Source of the DNA: Terriglobia bacterium | GTDB taxonomy: Bacteria; Acidobacteriota; Terriglobia; Terriglobales; Acidobacteriaceae | Reading direction: 5' to 3' | NCBI GenBank assembly: GCA_020073645.1 | Contig: JAIQET010000025.1 | Location: forward strand, 1-55,192 | DNA: 55,192 nucleotides | Part shown: one piece after another, positions 14,637 through 24,687 of the stretch | How positions within the stretch are numbered: the first letter of the stretch is position 1 | How the letters are laid out: the number at the start of each line of letters is the position of its first letter | Translations under genes and position numbers: made by a program | Notes under the pieces: model-generated | Database searches by the model: none | Told to the model about the DNA's origin: nothing | Seen by the model: only the letters and a program-made list of their open reading frames with translations

Positions 14637-17348
14637 TTGCCCAATCCCAAGACCCGGAGTGCCCGCCCCGCCAGTCCCAAGGCTGACGCCAAAACCGCTG
14701 AACACCAGCGCCTGGCCGAACCTGTCAGCGGACCCGTGCCACCCTGGCGCAAGTGGGGACCCTACGTCAGCGAGCGCTCCTGGGGTGGGGCCCGCGAAGA
14801 CTACAGCGCCGACGGCAACGCCTGGGCCTACTTCCCGCACGACATGGCGCGCAGCCGGGCCTACCGCTGGGGAGAGGACGGCATCGCCGGCATCTGCGAC
14901 CGCTACCAGTTGCTGGTCTTTGCCCTCGCCCTGTGGAATGGACGCGACCCTATCCTCAAGGAGCGCATGTTCGGCCTGACTCCCCAGGAAGGCAACCGCG
15001 GCGAGGACGTCAAGGAGTACTGGTTCTACCTCGACAACACTCCCACCCACAGTTACATGCGGATGCTCTACAAATATCCGCAGCGGGAGTACCCCTATTC
15101 CCAGTTGATCGACGAGAACCGGCGCCGCCCCACCGGAACTGAGTACGAACTGCTCGACACCGGCATCTTCGACGACGACCGCTATTTCGACGTATTCGTG
15201 GAATACGCCAAGGCCTCCTCCGAAGATATCTGCATCCGCATCGAAGCCTTCAACCGGGGCCCGGAAGCCGCCGAACTCCACCTCATGCCCCACCTGTGGT
15301 TCCGCAACACCTGGGGCTGGACCGATCCTCCCAACCGTCCGCCGATCATTCAGCGGCACCATGCGGGCAGTCAGCACCTTACGTTGGTAGCCGATGACTC
15401 CGACGCCGACCCGCTGCGCAACCTGCAGTTCCGCTACGCCCTGGGGAAGCGTTATCTCTATGCTCCCAACGGCGGCGAGGCGCTGTTTACCGACAACGAA
15501 ACCAACGGCCCCCGCGTATTCGGGCCTCACGCCATGAGTCGTTCGCCCTTCGTCAAGGACGCCTTTCACCGCCTCATCATTCACGGCGAGGAATGCGTCA
15601 ATCCGCTCCAGGTAGGCACCAAGGCGTGCGTCCATTACAAGTACCAGGTGCCGGCCGGCGGTTCGATAAAACTTCACCTGCGTTTGACCCCGGAAGAGAG
15701 CTCCGCTCCGCTTCTGGAGGTGGACAAGATCATCCAGCAGCGCAAGGAGGAAGCCGACGAGTTTTACGCAGCCATCCATCCCGCCAAAGCTACAGAAGAA
15801 GAAAAAGTGATTCAGCGGCGCGCCTTCGCCGGCATGTTGTGGGGAAAACAAATCTACCTCTTCGACGTCAACCGTTGGCTGGATGGAGACAATCCCCGCT
15901 TTCCTCCGCCCGAGTCGCGCAAGAAGATTCGCAATGTGCACTGGCGGCACCTGAATTCCATGCGCGTGCTGTCCATGCCCGACAAGTGGGAGTTCCCTTG
16001 GTTTGCCGCCTGGGACCTGGCTTTCCAGTGCACCACCCTTTCCCTGGTGGATCCGGAGTTTGCCAAGGAGAACCTCTGGGTGCTGTTGTTCGAACAGTTC
16101 CAGCATCCCAACGGGCAGATCCCGGCCTACGAATGGGAGTTCTCTGACTTGAATCCGCCGGTCCACGCCTGGTCGGTGTGGCGGGTCTATCAAAACGACA
16201 AGTTTCGCACCGGCAAGGGCGACATGGTCTTCCTGGAAAAGTGTCTGCACAAGATGCTGATGAACTTTTCCTGGTGGGTCAACCGGGTGGACAGCCAGGG
16301 TAACAACGTTTTTGAGGGCGGATTCCTCGGGCTGGACAACATCACCGTGGTGGACCGCAGTGAAAAACTGCCCGGGGGCGCCATCCTGGAGCAGTCCGAC
16401 GCCACCGGCTGGATGGGCTTTTTCTGCCTCTACCTGATGCGGGCGGCGTTGGAGCTGGCCACCGTCAATCCGGCATACGAGATTCTGGCCACCAAGTTCT
16501 TCGAGCACTTCGTCTACATCGGCGCGGCCATGAAGAAAATGGGTGGCCGGGATTACGAGTTGTGGGATGAGAAGGACGGTTTCTTCTACGATGTGCTGCG
16601 TTATCCCAACGGCGAATTTCACAAGTTCCGGCTGCGCTCCATGGTCGGCCTGATTCCGCTCTACGCCATCGAAGTCATGGAACGGGAAGATCTCGATCCT
16701 CATCCGGAATTTCTCGCCAACGTGGAGTGGTTCGTCAAGAACCGCCCCGAACTGGTGGGGAATACCTGCTATTCGGTGGATGGCCAGCGCTACGTGCTTT
16801 CCATCGCCGATCCCAGCCAGTTTGCCCGGATTCTGGGGCACTTGTGGGATCCCGAGGAATTCCTGTCGCCGCACGGCATTCGCAGTCTCTCCCGCTACCA
16901 CGCCCACCAACCGTACTGTTATGTCGGCAACTGCGTGGGATACGAGCCCGGCGAGTCCGACGTGAAGATCAAGGGAGGGAATTCCAACTGGCGCGGGCCG
17001 GTGTGGTTCCCCACCTCCTACCTGCTGATTCGTTCGCTGCTGAAATTCAGTCGCGCTCTGGGACCGGAATTCGCGGTGCGGACCGCCGGCAGCAACGGCC
17101 AACTCATCGGCCCAGGCGCCATGGCGTCTGAGATCGCCGACCGCATGATTGGCTTGTTCCGGCGCGATGAAAACGGCCACCGGCCCTGCTTCGGCCCCTA
17201 TCGCAAATTCCAGGAAGACCCGCATTGGCGGGACTGCCTGATGTTCAATGAGTACTACCACGGGGACACGGGCCAAGGCCTGGGGGCCAGCCATCAGACC
17301 GGCTGGAGTGGTTTGGTGGCAAACCTGATTGCAGAGTGGCGACGCTGA
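14637..17348 (+). CDS. GH63-type (MGH1) glucosidase
   Basis: 903 residues. An N-terminal beta-rich domain opens with [18 protein letters not shown], and a large (alpha/alpha)6 domain has [43 protein letters not shown] and the terminal [16 protein letters not shown]. These are typical of the bacterial GH63 / mannosyl-oligosaccharide-glucosidase-like family, whose alpha-glucosidic substrates are often glucosylglycerate or similar compatible solutes. Here the substrate is unknown. The start is TTG at 14637 with GGAGGA 6 bp upstream; the longer ATG frame from 14556 has no family support. The K+ channel gene follows with a 1-bp stop/start overlap (TGATG), so the two are cotranscribed. The link with potassium may point to osmotic adaptation. 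Confidence 0.87.
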   Translation: MPNPKTRSARPASPKADAKTAEHQRLAEPVSGPVPPWRKWGPYVSERSWGGAREDYSADGNAWAYFPHDMARSRAYRWGEDGIAGICDRYQLLVFALALWNGRDPILKERMFGLTPQEGNRGEDVKEYWFYLDNTPTHSYMRMLYKYPQREYPYSQLIDENRRRPTGTEYELLDTGIFDDDRYFDVFVEYAKASSEDICIRIEAFNRGPEAAELHLMPHLWFRNTWGWTDPPNRPPIIQRHHAGSQHLTLVADDSDADPLRNLQFRYALGKRYLYAPNGGEALFTDNETNGPRVFGPHAMSRSPFVKDAFHRLIIHGEECVNPLQVGTKACVHYKYQVPAGGSIKLHLRLTPEESSAPLLEVDKIIQQRKEEADEFYAAIHPAKATEEEKVIQRRAFAGMLWGKQIYLFDVNRWLDGDNPRFPPPESRKKIRNVHWRHLNSMRVLSMPDKWEFPWFAAWDLAFQCTTLSLVDPEFAKENLWVLLFEQFQHPNGQIPAYEWEFSDLNPPVHAWSVWRVYQNDKFRTGKGDMVFLEKCLHKMLMNFSWWVNRVDSQGNNVFEGGFLGLDNITVVDRSEKLPGGAILEQSDATGWMGFFCLYLMRAALELATVNPAYEILATKFFEHFVYIGAAMKKMGGRDYELWDEKDGFFYDVLRYPNGEFHKFRLRSMVGLIPLYAIEVMEREDLDPHPEFLANVEWFVKNRPELVGNTCYSVDGQRYVLSIADPSQFARILGHLWDPEEFLSPHGIRSLSRYHAHQPYCYVGNCVGYEPGESDVKIKGGNSNWRGPVWFPTSYLLIRSLLKFSRALGPEFAVRTAGSNGQLIGPGAMASEIADRMIGLFRRDENGHRPCFGPYRKFQEDPHWRDCLMFNEYYHGDTGQGLGASHQTGWSGLVANLIAEWRR

Positions 17349-18403
17349 TGCTTCGCAAACGGCTCATGAAGGCTGGGATTCTGCTCCTGGGCCTCATTGT
17401 CATCAGTTCCACCGGCTATCGCCTGCTGGGCGGGTCCTCCGTCGGTTTCCTGCAAGCGCTCTACATGGCCGTGATCACCGTAGCCGGGGTGGGCTACGGG
17501 GAAGTCGTCGAGACCGCGAACAATCCCGCGCTCCGCGTCTTCAATATCTTTGTGGTTTTGTTCGGCGTTGCGGTCACGGTGTATGTTTTCTCCGTGGTGG
17601 CGGCGTTCATTGTGGAGGTCGAAGCCACCAATCCCTTCTGGAGACGCAGAATGCAGAAAAAAATCAACGAACTCAAGGGACACTATGTCGTCTGCGGCTT
17701 GGGAGACACCGGCCGGCACGCCGTCGAAGAACTCCACAAAACCGGCACCACTTACGTGGCCGTCGAGATCAGCGAAGACATGATCAAGAAGTGGCGGGAA
17801 CTTCATCCCGACCTGTTCAACAACATGCTTTACGTGGTCGGCGACGCCACCGAGGAAGAAATTCTGGAGAAGGCCGGCATTGAACGCGCTAAGGGCCTGA
17901 TCACAGCGCTGCCGCACGACAAAGACAACCTGGTAGTGACGGTGGTGGCGCGGCAGAGATTCCCCGGGATGCGGATTGTCGCCCGCTCCGCCGAGCAGAA
18001 GTTCTCCGACCGCATGTTGCGCGCCGGCGCAAACGCCACAGTTTCCCCCAGCCGCATTGGGGGATTGCGAATGGCCAGCGAAGCCATCCGCCCCGATGTC
18101 GTCGGCTTCCTCGACCTCATGTTGAAGGAACAGTCGCAAACCCTACGAGTAGAAGAGATTGAGATTGCGGAGTCTTCGCATTGGGTGGGTACCACCCTGG
18201 GCGCCCTGAAGATGAACAGCAAGTACAACTTGCTGGTGCTGGCGGTCAAGCAGTCAGCGGGAACCAGTTCGCGCAAGCTATGGGTGAATCCTCCCGAGAG
18301 CCTGACAGTGCAGGGCGACACTGCCATCATTGTTCTGGGAGACTTGAAGGACATCCGGCAGGCGCGACACGATGCGCGACCCGGGCTGATGGCTGCGCCG
18401 TAG
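17348..18403 (+). CDS. Two-TM potassium channel with RCK (TrkA-N/TrkA-C) domains
   Basis: 351 residues. TM1 is about residues 9-25, a pore loop carries TVAGVGYGEV (selectivity filter GVGYG), and TM2 is about 68-90. A Rossmann-type TrkA-N domain follows, starting YVVCGLGDTGRHAVEEL with its nucleotide-binding GxGxxG-like motif, then a TrkA-C domain (about 260-340, DTAIIVLGD). This is the MthK/Kch-type ligand-gated K+ channel layout; RCK domains bind Ca2+, nucleotides or c-di-AMP in relatives. Start ATG at 17348 overlaps the GH63 stop (TGATG); a GTG at 17336 is an alternative. Together with the kdp locus it makes potassium homeostasis a theme of the window. Confidence 0.9.
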   Translation: MLRKRLMKAGILLLGLIVISSTGYRLLGGSSVGFLQALYMAVITVAGVGYGEVVETANNPALRVFNIFVVLFGVAVTVYVFSVVAAFIVEVEATNPFWRRRMQKKINELKGHYVVCGLGDTGRHAVEELHKTGTTYVAVEISEDMIKKWRELHPDLFNNMLYVVGDATEEEILEKAGIERAKGLITALPHDKDNLVVTVVARQRFPGMRIVARSAEQKFSDRMLRAGANATVSPSRIGGLRMASEAIRPDVVGFLDLMLKEQSQTLRVEEIEIAESSHWVGTTLGALKMNSKYNLLVLAVKQSAGTSSRKLWVNPPESLTVQGDTAIIVLGDLKDIRQARHDARPGLMAAP

Positions 18404-18471
18404 CTCAGGCTGGCTGACGGGGGCGGCTGAAATGGATTCTTGGTCCCTCTGCTGGATCCGGAGATCGAAGA

Positions 18472-19344
18472 ATGGCGTTTAGCAAATCGTGCGACTCGTC
18501 TCTCTGCCAACAACCTCCTGCCCAAGACTTTGCCCGTGAAGGCTTCGTTGTGCTGACCGAGTTCCTGGACATCCATGAAGTGGAAAGGATTCGGACTTCG
18601 GTCGAATCGGCCCTTACCCTTCCCCGCCATCCGGCATGTACACGTCCCCATAACACCTTGCTGCCGCTGCGATGGAATGATGACATCGTAGACTTGGTTC
18701 TCAGATTTGACGACCGGGTGCAGATCCTGAGTGACGCCTTGCGCGCCGACGATCTCAAATGGATTTCCGGATACGTCAGCATCAAGGAAGCACACAGTCC
18801 AGCCCTATGGTGGCATCAGGACTGGTGGTGCTGGGACCATCCCGTAAGCTACCGGCGAGCCGCTCCCCAGGTCGCGCTCCTGTGCTATTTAACGGATACC
18901 AGTGTGTACAATGGCGCGCTCCGAATCCTGCCAGGCTCGCACCTGAAAAGCGCACCCATACACGCAGCTCTCCCTGAAGCGCACGGCCACACCGCCGAAG
19001 ATCTTGAACCGGATCACATAGCCATGGACAATTTGTCGGATCAAGTGACACTCTGCCTCAAGGCCGGCGATGCAGTGGCCATCGATTACAGACTGCTGCA
19101 CGGCACGCATGGCAATCCCAGCGAGAAGCGACGCGACTGCATTATTCTGAATTTTGCTCCGTCGTGGAAGCGACTACCGGACGACATCAAGGCACACCTG
19201 ATCAATCATCCTGCCCAACCATCCGACGAAGAGATAGCACCTGCATCAGCGACGACTGCCAAGCTTCTTCCCAGCTTCAAGGGCGCCAGACTCAGCCTGC
19301 CTTTGAACCGCAATGCACCATCCAGTTTTGAGATCGTGAGTTAG
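18472..19344 (+). CDS. Phytanoyl-CoA dioxygenase (PhyH)-family Fe(II)/2-oxoglutarate oxygenase
   Basis: 290 residues. The iron-binding HxD motif is in WWHQDWWCWDHP (about residues 110-121) and the distal His in DYRLLHGTHGNPSEKRRDCI (about 205-224), with the 2-oxoglutarate-binding Arg shortly after. The opening FAREGFVVLTEFLDIHEVER is the usual start of the fold. Family members hydroxylate diverse small molecules such as fatty acyl chains, ectoine and halogenated compounds; the substrate here is unknown. ATG at 18472 is preceded by a weak GGAG. It is 68 bp after the K+ channel and may be cotranscribed. Relatives include ectoine hydroxylase, but no ectoine genes are nearby. Confidence 0.85.
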   Translation: MAFSKSCDSSLCQQPPAQDFAREGFVVLTEFLDIHEVERIRTSVESALTLPRHPACTRPHNTLLPLRWNDDIVDLVLRFDDRVQILSDALRADDLKWISGYVSIKEAHSPALWWHQDWWCWDHPVSYRRAAPQVALLCYLTDTSVYNGALRILPGSHLKSAPIHAALPEAHGHTAEDLEPDHIAMDNLSDQVTLCLKAGDAVAIDYRLLHGTHGNPSEKRRDCIILNFAPSWKRLPDDIKAHLINHPAQPSDEEIAPASATTAKLLPSFKGARLSLPLNRNAPSSFEIVS

Positions 19345-19394
19345 CGACGACTCCGCATACAGTGAAGTTGCCAGGGATGGTACGGCGCAGTCTG

Positions 19395-21743
19395 CTACTT
19401 CGACTTCATCACATACACCCCATCCCAATCCGATTCCGGCGCATTCTCCAGGAATTCCAGCGCCCGCTGCAGGAAAATCTGCGTGGGCCCATCCTCGGGA
19501 TAGTCCGAGAGCAGCTCCCCAAACCTTCCCGCCGCCTCCAGCCAATTCTGATTGCGATAGGCATCCATGCCGTGCTCAAAGCGCTCCAGCAGTGCCTCGA
19601 ATTTGGGACGGTCCGCCGCCACAGCCATGATTTCGTAGACGTTCACCGGATGCAGTTTGCCTTTGACGCGAATCTTGTCGAGATCGCGGCAAACAAAATG
19701 CTCGGCCACCTCACGGTAGGTGGTTTCGCTGATCACAATGCGGGTACGGAATTGCTTGGTCATGCCTTCCAGGCGGGAAGCGAGATTGACGTTGTCACCC
19801 ATCACCGTCCAGGCCAGCCGCTTCACCGAGCCCATGGTTCCGACATTGACCTCTCCCGTGTTGATGCCGATTCCGATCGCCATCTCCCGCCGCCCTGCGG
19901 CCACCAGTTTGGCGTTGAGTTTCTCCAGGGCCTGAAGCATCTCCACTGCACACTGGCACGCGCGCAGGGCGTGGTCCTGCTGGGGATACGGCGATCCCCA
20001 GAAGGCCATGATGGCGTCGCCGATGTACTTGTCCAGTGTCCCCAGATGGCGGAAGAGCACATCCGTCATCTCGCCCAGGTATTGGTTCAGCAGTTGCACC
20101 AGTTCGTCCGGCGTCATGCCCTCCGACATGGTGGTGAAGTCGCGAATGTCGGAGAACATGACGGTGAGTTCTTTGCTCTCGCCGCCCGGACGGATGTACT
20201 TCTGCGGATCTTTTTCAATCAACGAGATCACGCCCGGCGGCATGTACTGCGAGAAGGTCTTGCGGATCATCCGCTTGTCCCGTTCCTCGAAGATCATCCG
20301 GAAGGTCGTGATGGCGGCGTAGTTGGCCACCAGGGTTCCGGCAGGGATCATGAAACTGAGCCAAAGTCCGGAGTGAACGAAACTGAAATACAGAAATCCC
20401 GCGAATCCGGCCAAGGCAATCAGCAGTGAGACGGTGGCGTAGAACGGCCGGGTACGGCTGAACCAGAACCCGAAGCCCAGCCCGAAGAGAAGAATGAAGG
20501 CGAGATCCGTCATCTCTTCCTTGAAGCCCCGGACCAGGAAGCCACGGCCCTTTTCGTCGCTGTGCAGCAGGTTGTCAATGATATTGGCGTGGACTTCCAC
20601 TCCCATGTACACGCTGTCCCGCTTCTGAAAGGGTGTGTTCCGGATGTCGCCGATCGCTTTCGCCGTGGCCCCCACCAGCACAATCTTGTCTTTGAAGGTT
20701 TGCGGCGGGACGGCTCCCGTCATCACGTCCCACATGGAATAGTGCGGATACGTGCCGTAAGGCCCGGTGTAGTTGATCAGGGCCGTGGCATCGGGAGAGG
20801 GCCAAAGGACGTGGCGTCCGAACTTGATGCGCTCCAGCCCGTCTGACGCGATATAGGCCGCGATGTCCTGGTCCGGAATTTTCTCGTACTCGCGCACGAC
20901 CTGCAGCGCCAGCGAGGGAAAGTAATCCTGGTCCTGGTAACGAATCATGAGGAGGGCGTGACGCAGGGTGCCATCGGAGTCGGGATTGATATCAATGAAG
21001 CCATACGAGGCAGCCGCTTCCGCCAGTTTGGCGATGTTGGCTTCCACTCCATGGGCCACCACGCCGCCCTTCTGCGCCCACACTTCTCCCAAGTCGAACT
21101 TTTGGCCATCTTTGGAATAGACGGGAAACACCTGCGGAAACGACTTGGCCCACGCAATGTTGAAGTATTCCTCGGCCAGCTTGGGATCACCCGCCCGCGC
21201 CAGAAACAAGTGCCCGAGTACCACGTTGCCCGCCTGCTTCAGCGATGCGGCAAACATCGAATCTTCGTCGCTCTCAGCCGCAACCTTCTTGATGCGATTG
21301 AGAACCGCAGGCGAAGCCGAGTGTTCCACTTCCTGTTGCAACTTCTCCAGCGCCTCCAGCGTGGGCTGGCTTTCCGGCGTGGGGAAAGTGGCGTCGAAGG
21401 CAATCACGCGCGCCCCACCCGCACTCAACTGGTTGACCAGGCTCACATAAGAACTGCGGGGCAGCGGGAAGGCCCTGATTTTCTGGAGAGTCTGCTCGTC
21501 AATGCCGACGATCACGATGCGGGGGTCCTGGGGACGCTGCCCGCGCACCACAAAACGCATGTCCAGAGAGCGCAGTTCCACGTTCTGCAGAAACAGGAAG
21601 GCCGCGATGGGGCTGCCCAAAAGCCCGGCGAAATCGAACAGCAACAGGGCGGTGAAAGTGACCGCCACGGCAATGATGAGGTCGATCTGCCGGATGGATA
21701 TCCGGCTCAGCCGTCCCCACCAGCGCTGCATCAGAGAGGTCAT
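19395..21743 (-). CDS. CHASE2-domain class III adenylate/guanylate cyclase
   Basis: 782 residues. TM1 (about 22-42) precedes a CHASE2 extracytoplasmic sensor (about 50-400: IVIVGIDEQTLQKI, ARVIAFDATFP, IVLVGATAKAIGDIRNTPF). Three TM helices (about 415-490) lead to the catalytic domain: ELTVMFSDIRDFTTMSEG with the first metal Asp, DKYIGDAIMAFWG with the second, and GDNVNLASRLEG carrying the transition-state Asn/Arg. A short tail (700-770) looks like a TPR-type helix pair. All metal ligands are kept, so it should make cAMP or cGMP. A FecR-like gene lies 105 bp upstream on the same strand, a pairing often seen with CHASE2 cyclases. Its product could be the ligand of the two cNMP domains encoded at 7366-9540. 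Confidence 0.92.
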   Translation of the reverse strand: MTSLMQRWWGRLSRISIRQIDLIIAVAVTFTALLLFDFAGLLGSPIAAFLFLQNVELRSLDMRFVVRGQRPQDPRIVIVGIDEQTLQKIRAFPLPRSSYVSLVNQLSAGGARVIAFDATFPTPESQPTLEALEKLQQEVEHSASPAVLNRIKKVAAESDEDSMFAASLKQAGNVVLGHLFLARAGDPKLAEEYFNIAWAKSFPQVFPVYSKDGQKFDLGEVWAQKGGVVAHGVEANIAKLAEAAASYGFIDINPDSDGTLRHALLMIRYQDQDYFPSLALQVVREYEKIPDQDIAAYIASDGLERIKFGRHVLWPSPDATALINYTGPYGTYPHYSMWDVMTGAVPPQTFKDKIVLVGATAKAIGDIRNTPFQKRDSVYMGVEVHANIIDNLLHSDEKGRGFLVRGFKEEMTDLAFILLFGLGFGFWFSRTRPFYATVSLLIALAGFAGFLYFSFVHSGLWLSFMIPAGTLVANYAAITTFRMIFEERDKRMIRKTFSQYMPPGVISLIEKDPQKYIRPGGESKELTVMFSDIRDFTTMSEGMTPDELVQLLNQYLGEMTDVLFRHLGTLDKYIGDAIMAFWGSPYPQQDHALRACQCAVEMLQALEKLNAKLVAAGRREMAIGIGINTGEVNVGTMGSVKRLAWTVMGDNVNLASRLEGMTKQFRTRIVISETTYREVAEHFVCRDLDKIRVKGKLHPVNVYEIMAVAADRPKFEALLERFEHGMDAYRNQNWLEAAGRFGELLSDYPEDGPTQIFLQRALEFLENAPESDWDGVYVMKSK

Positions 21744-21848
21744 GGAAACAGGCGGTCGCCGACGATTATAAGGGTCGGCGCAACGGCGAGCGAAGCCCTA
21801 TGCACGTCGCCGAGAACCCCTCCGACGCTGCCAGGTAAACGCCGGGCA

Positions 21849-22640
21849 TCACCCGCAGTTAGGGCTGATGGGCGGACACTTGCCCTTTGTTACCGGCGGT
21901 GGGGCAGAAGGATTCGTCTTCAACTGCGTTATGCCGATCGCCCATCCCGTGGCCGCCACTCCAAGCCCGATGATCAGATTGCGCAGCAGATGCCCTTGCG
22001 CCACCACCGGCCCCACATCGGGGACATCGGTGTCCTGCATGCTGGCTTCCTGCACCCCCTGCGGGGTGGTCTGCGGCTGATATCCCGAAGGCGGAGCTTC
22101 GCTGGTGATCTCCACCATCTGCCCCGCATTCAGAGTGATGGCTGCCGCCGCTCCCGCCAATGCCGTCACCTTGACCACGCCGCTGTAGCAAATCACGGTG
22201 GTCCGGTTTCCCTGGTATCCCACATAGAAATCGGTGCCGACCACGCCAATGACCGCGTTGGGCGTCTTCACCTCATATTTGCCGCCCGGTTGGGTGATCT
22301 TGACGACCCGGCTGCGCAGCTTGCCATAGTTCATTTCCAGCGAAGTCTGCTGCGATGCCGCGTCGTGCTGCACCACGCGCAGTTGGCTGTCCGAACCCAC
22401 GCTGAGAATGGACCCGTCGGCCAGCCCTGCCCGCAGGCGGCCGGTGTGCGCTGTCTGCAGCAGGTCGTTCCATTGCAAGTCGTCTTTGGCCTTGGCTGGC
22501 TGCGCATTGCGGGTTGCCGCCGGAATCAGCGCGTTGATTTGACCGGCGTGCTGCGGGGCATCCGGTGGAGCACCGAGCATGGGCAAAGCAGAAACCACGA
22601 GGCAGAGTACGACCGCCAGAATACGCTTGAGCGAAGTCAC
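21849..22640 (-). CDS. FecR-domain secreted protein with C-terminal membrane segment
   Basis: 263 residues. Signal peptide MTSLKRILAVVLCLVVSALP; a FecR domain in the middle (residues 60-175) with GRLRAGLADGSILSVGSDSQ, then YEVKTPNAVIGVVGTDFYVG and VVKVTALAG. A hydrophobic helix near residue 225 (LLRNLIIGLGVAATGWAIGI) and a Pro-rich end with two Cys follow. FecR domains bind periplasmic signals or polysaccharide and relay them; here the partner is probably the CHASE2 cyclase just downstream. Start GTG at 22640 with GGGGAGG 6-7 bp upstream. Confidence 0.85.
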   Translation of the reverse strand: MTSLKRILAVVLCLVVSALPMLGAPPDAPQHAGQINALIPAATRNAQPAKAKDDLQWNDLLQTAHTGRLRAGLADGSILSVGSDSQLRVVQHDAASQQTSLEMNYGKLRSRVVKITQPGGKYEVKTPNAVIGVVGTDFYVGYQGNRTTVICYSGVVKVTALAGAAAAITLNAGQMVEITSEAPPSGYQPQTTPQGVQEASMQDTDVPDVGPVVAQGHLLRNLIIGLGVAATGWAIGITQLKTNPSAPPPVTKGKCPPISPNCG

Positions 22641-22826
22641 CTGAAATCCTCCCCACTTTTTGTTGCGACTAGTTGGTGTTTCAGGAATTCTGACAGACGC
22701 AGCGGGGATGTCAACCTCTTAGGAACCTTAGCAGTGACGAGGGGCCACACCGGAGGACTAGCACTGCTGTCACTGGCCCGCGCTTCTGGGCACAATGAAC
22801 GGGCGTGTTCTGTGTAGCCCTTCGCG

Positions 22827-23717
22827 CTAACGAGTTCGCTCCACCAGCGATTCTCTCGCACCGTGCGATGAAACGGCTCCTTCCAGGGGGTGAGCCTTTC
22901 TCCCATGGAAGAAGAACAGGTGAATGAAGAACATCACCACCAACACCGCACCAAAGGTGCATACGATGGTCGCGCCTGTCGGCAGGTCTAGCAGCACGGA
23001 GAAATACACGCCCAGAGCCGACACCAGCGTACCCATCGTCCAGCCAATCGCCAGCCGCCGTCCCACCCGATCGGCAAACAGCATCGCTCCCACGGACGGC
23101 ACGATCAGATAGCAGAACACCAGCAGCACGCCGGCAATCGCGACCGACGATGTCACCACGAAACCGAAGGAGGCGTAGAAGAGAAAGTCCCAGAAGCGAA
23201 TGCTCATGCCCTGTGCCTCGGCTTCGGCAGGGTTGGTCGAGATCAGCAAGAATCTGCGCCGGAAAATGTAATGGAACAAGCCGATGGCGCCGTAAAGAAT
23301 GGCGGTCTTGACGACTTCGTGCCGGTCCACCGCCAGGATGTTGCCCACCAGCATATCCTTCAGGTGCTCGGTCTCGCCGGTGGCCTTGCTCATGGCCAGA
23401 ATCGCTGTCGCCGAAGCCACGGCGTAGGCGATGCCGATGAACGCCTCCTGCGGAATGTGCCCGCGCCGGGTACGCGCGAAGGCGAAGATCCCGGCGCCGA
23501 CGAAGGTGAAGCCGAGGCTGAGCCAATACGCGCCCCCACCGTGCGGGTCCATTCCGACCAGGATGGCGATGGTCGCTCCCAATGCGGCAATCTGCGCCAG
23601 CGCCAGGTCCACAAAGATTACGCCGCGCTCCACGACGTGCACGCCCAGGTAGGCGTGAATGCCGGTCAGAATCAGGCTGGCTATGAATGGCCACAGCAAA
23701 AACGGCAGAATCTCCAT
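22827..23717 (-). CDS. Zinc/manganese ABC transporter permease (ZnuB/MntB family)
   Basis: 296 residues with eight or nine hydrophobic helices. Family motifs are visible: LGVHVVERGVIFVDLALAQI, SLGFTFVGAGIFAFAR, GNILAVDRHEV and SSVAIAGVLLVFCYLIVPSV. It belongs to the ABC-3 family that moves Zn2+ or Mn2+ across the inner membrane with a binding protein and an ATPase. It follows the binding-protein gene by 13 bp. No ATPase gene is in this operon or elsewhere in the window, so it must be supplied from outside. The C-terminal 20 residues (AHPLEGAVSSHGARES...) are hydrophilic. Confidence 0.9.
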   Translation of the reverse strand: MEILPFLLWPFIASLILTGIHAYLGVHVVERGVIFVDLALAQIAALGATIAILVGMDPHGGGAYWLSLGFTFVGAGIFAFARTRRGHIPQEAFIGIAYAVASATAILAMSKATGETEHLKDMLVGNILAVDRHEVVKTAILYGAIGLFHYIFRRRFLLISTNPAEAEAQGMSIRFWDFLFYASFGFVVTSSVAIAGVLLVFCYLIVPSVGAMLFADRVGRRLAIGWTMGTLVSALGVYFSVLLDLPTGATIVCTFGAVLVVMFFIHLFFFHGRKAHPLEGAVSSHGARESLVERTR

Positions 23718-23730
23718 GTCTCTCCTTTGC

Positions 23731-24678
23731 TTACTGAGTCGCCTGAAAGGCCTTGGTCAGCAAATCAATATCGTAATCGAACAACTGGAAATAGTTGGTT
23801 ACTTGTTTTTCGCCGCCCACCGAAGGCAGATACACCACCACCTTGCCGCCAGTGTTGCTGGCCACGCTGTTCGGAGTCTTCAAGTCAAAGTAGGGTTCCA
23901 CCAGGATGATCTTGCAATTCTCGCGCTTCATCAGCCCGATAAGTTCGATGGTGTGGCTGGGCGTAGGGGGAATGCCCGGGCGCGGTTCCACGTAGCCGAT
24001 CACGTTCAAATGAAAGTGCCGGGCGAAGTTGGGAAATGAATTGTGGTAGGTCACCACTTTGCGCCCCTGATACGGCTTCATCTCCGCTTCCCATTTCTGC
24101 TCTGCCGTGGCCAGGCGCTTTTCGAAGTCCTGAAGTTGCTGCTGGAAGTACGAGGCGTCCCCCGCATCCAGTTCGCTCAGCTTCTCCGCGATGCCACGGG
24201 CGATCCGGCGCCCGTTGTCCGGATCCAGCCAGTAGTGCGGATTCCCTAGGGGATGGACGTCGCCCATGGCGCGGGTCACCTCTCCCGTCGGCTTTTCCAG
24301 GATTTCGGCAAATTGCGAAGCATCCAGATATCCGGGCGCGCCTACCTGGATGCGGGCATTGCCGCATTGATTGATCAGCGGCGGCAGCCAGCCGATCTCC
24401 AATTGCAGACCCACCACTACCAGCAGATCAGCGTTGCGCAGCTTCAGCAGAAAGCTGGGTTTGGCTTCCACGAAATGCGGATCCTGGTACCCCTTGGCGA
24501 TGGCCTCCACCGTGACCTTGTCTCCGCCGACTTCCTGGGTCAGCGCCGCCATGTCGGTGGTGGAAGTGACCACATTAAGCTTCTTCGCCTCCGCAGGGAC
24601 CGGGGACAACCCGGCCCACACCAATACAGCGGCGACAACTACCAGCAGGAAGCGAGAGCATCTGCACATTTTCTTCAT
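23731..24678 (-). CDS. Metal ABC transporter substrate-binding protein (ZnuA family)
   Basis: 315 residues. Signal peptide with a Cys-containing N-terminus (MKKMCRCSRFLLVVVAAVLV), then the cluster A-I fold. Candidate metal ligands are His in QDPHFVEAKPS, His in HPLGNPHYWLDP, His in VVTYHNSFPNFARHF and the acidic residue in LVEPYFDLKTP. There is no long His-rich loop, so affinity may be for Zn2+ or Mn2+ alike. ATG at 24678 lies 9 bp after the porin stop, so it is in one operon with the porin (upstream) and permease (downstream). Confidence 0.9.
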   Translation of the reverse strand: MKKMCRCSRFLLVVVAAVLVWAGLSPVPAEAKKLNVVTSTTDMAALTQEVGGDKVTVEAIAKGYQDPHFVEAKPSFLLKLRNADLLVVVGLQLEIGWLPPLINQCGNARIQVGAPGYLDASQFAEILEKPTGEVTRAMGDVHPLGNPHYWLDPDNGRRIARGIAEKLSELDAGDASYFQQQLQDFEKRLATAEQKWEAEMKPYQGRKVVTYHNSFPNFARHFHLNVIGYVEPRPGIPPTPSHTIELIGLMKRENCKIILVEPYFDLKTPNSVASNTGGKVVVYLPSVGGEKQVTNYFQLFDYDIDLLTKAFQATQ

Positions 24679-24687
24679 TCCATTCTC

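Noticed and set aside
14619..17294. 891-codon minus-strand ORF opposite the GH63-type gene
   Set aside because: The plus strand carries clear glycosidase motifs over its entire length; the antisense frame has no family similarity.
20958..22817. 619-codon plus-strand ORF opposite cyclase and FecR genes
   Set aside because: It covers the antisense of two real genes and shows no signature.
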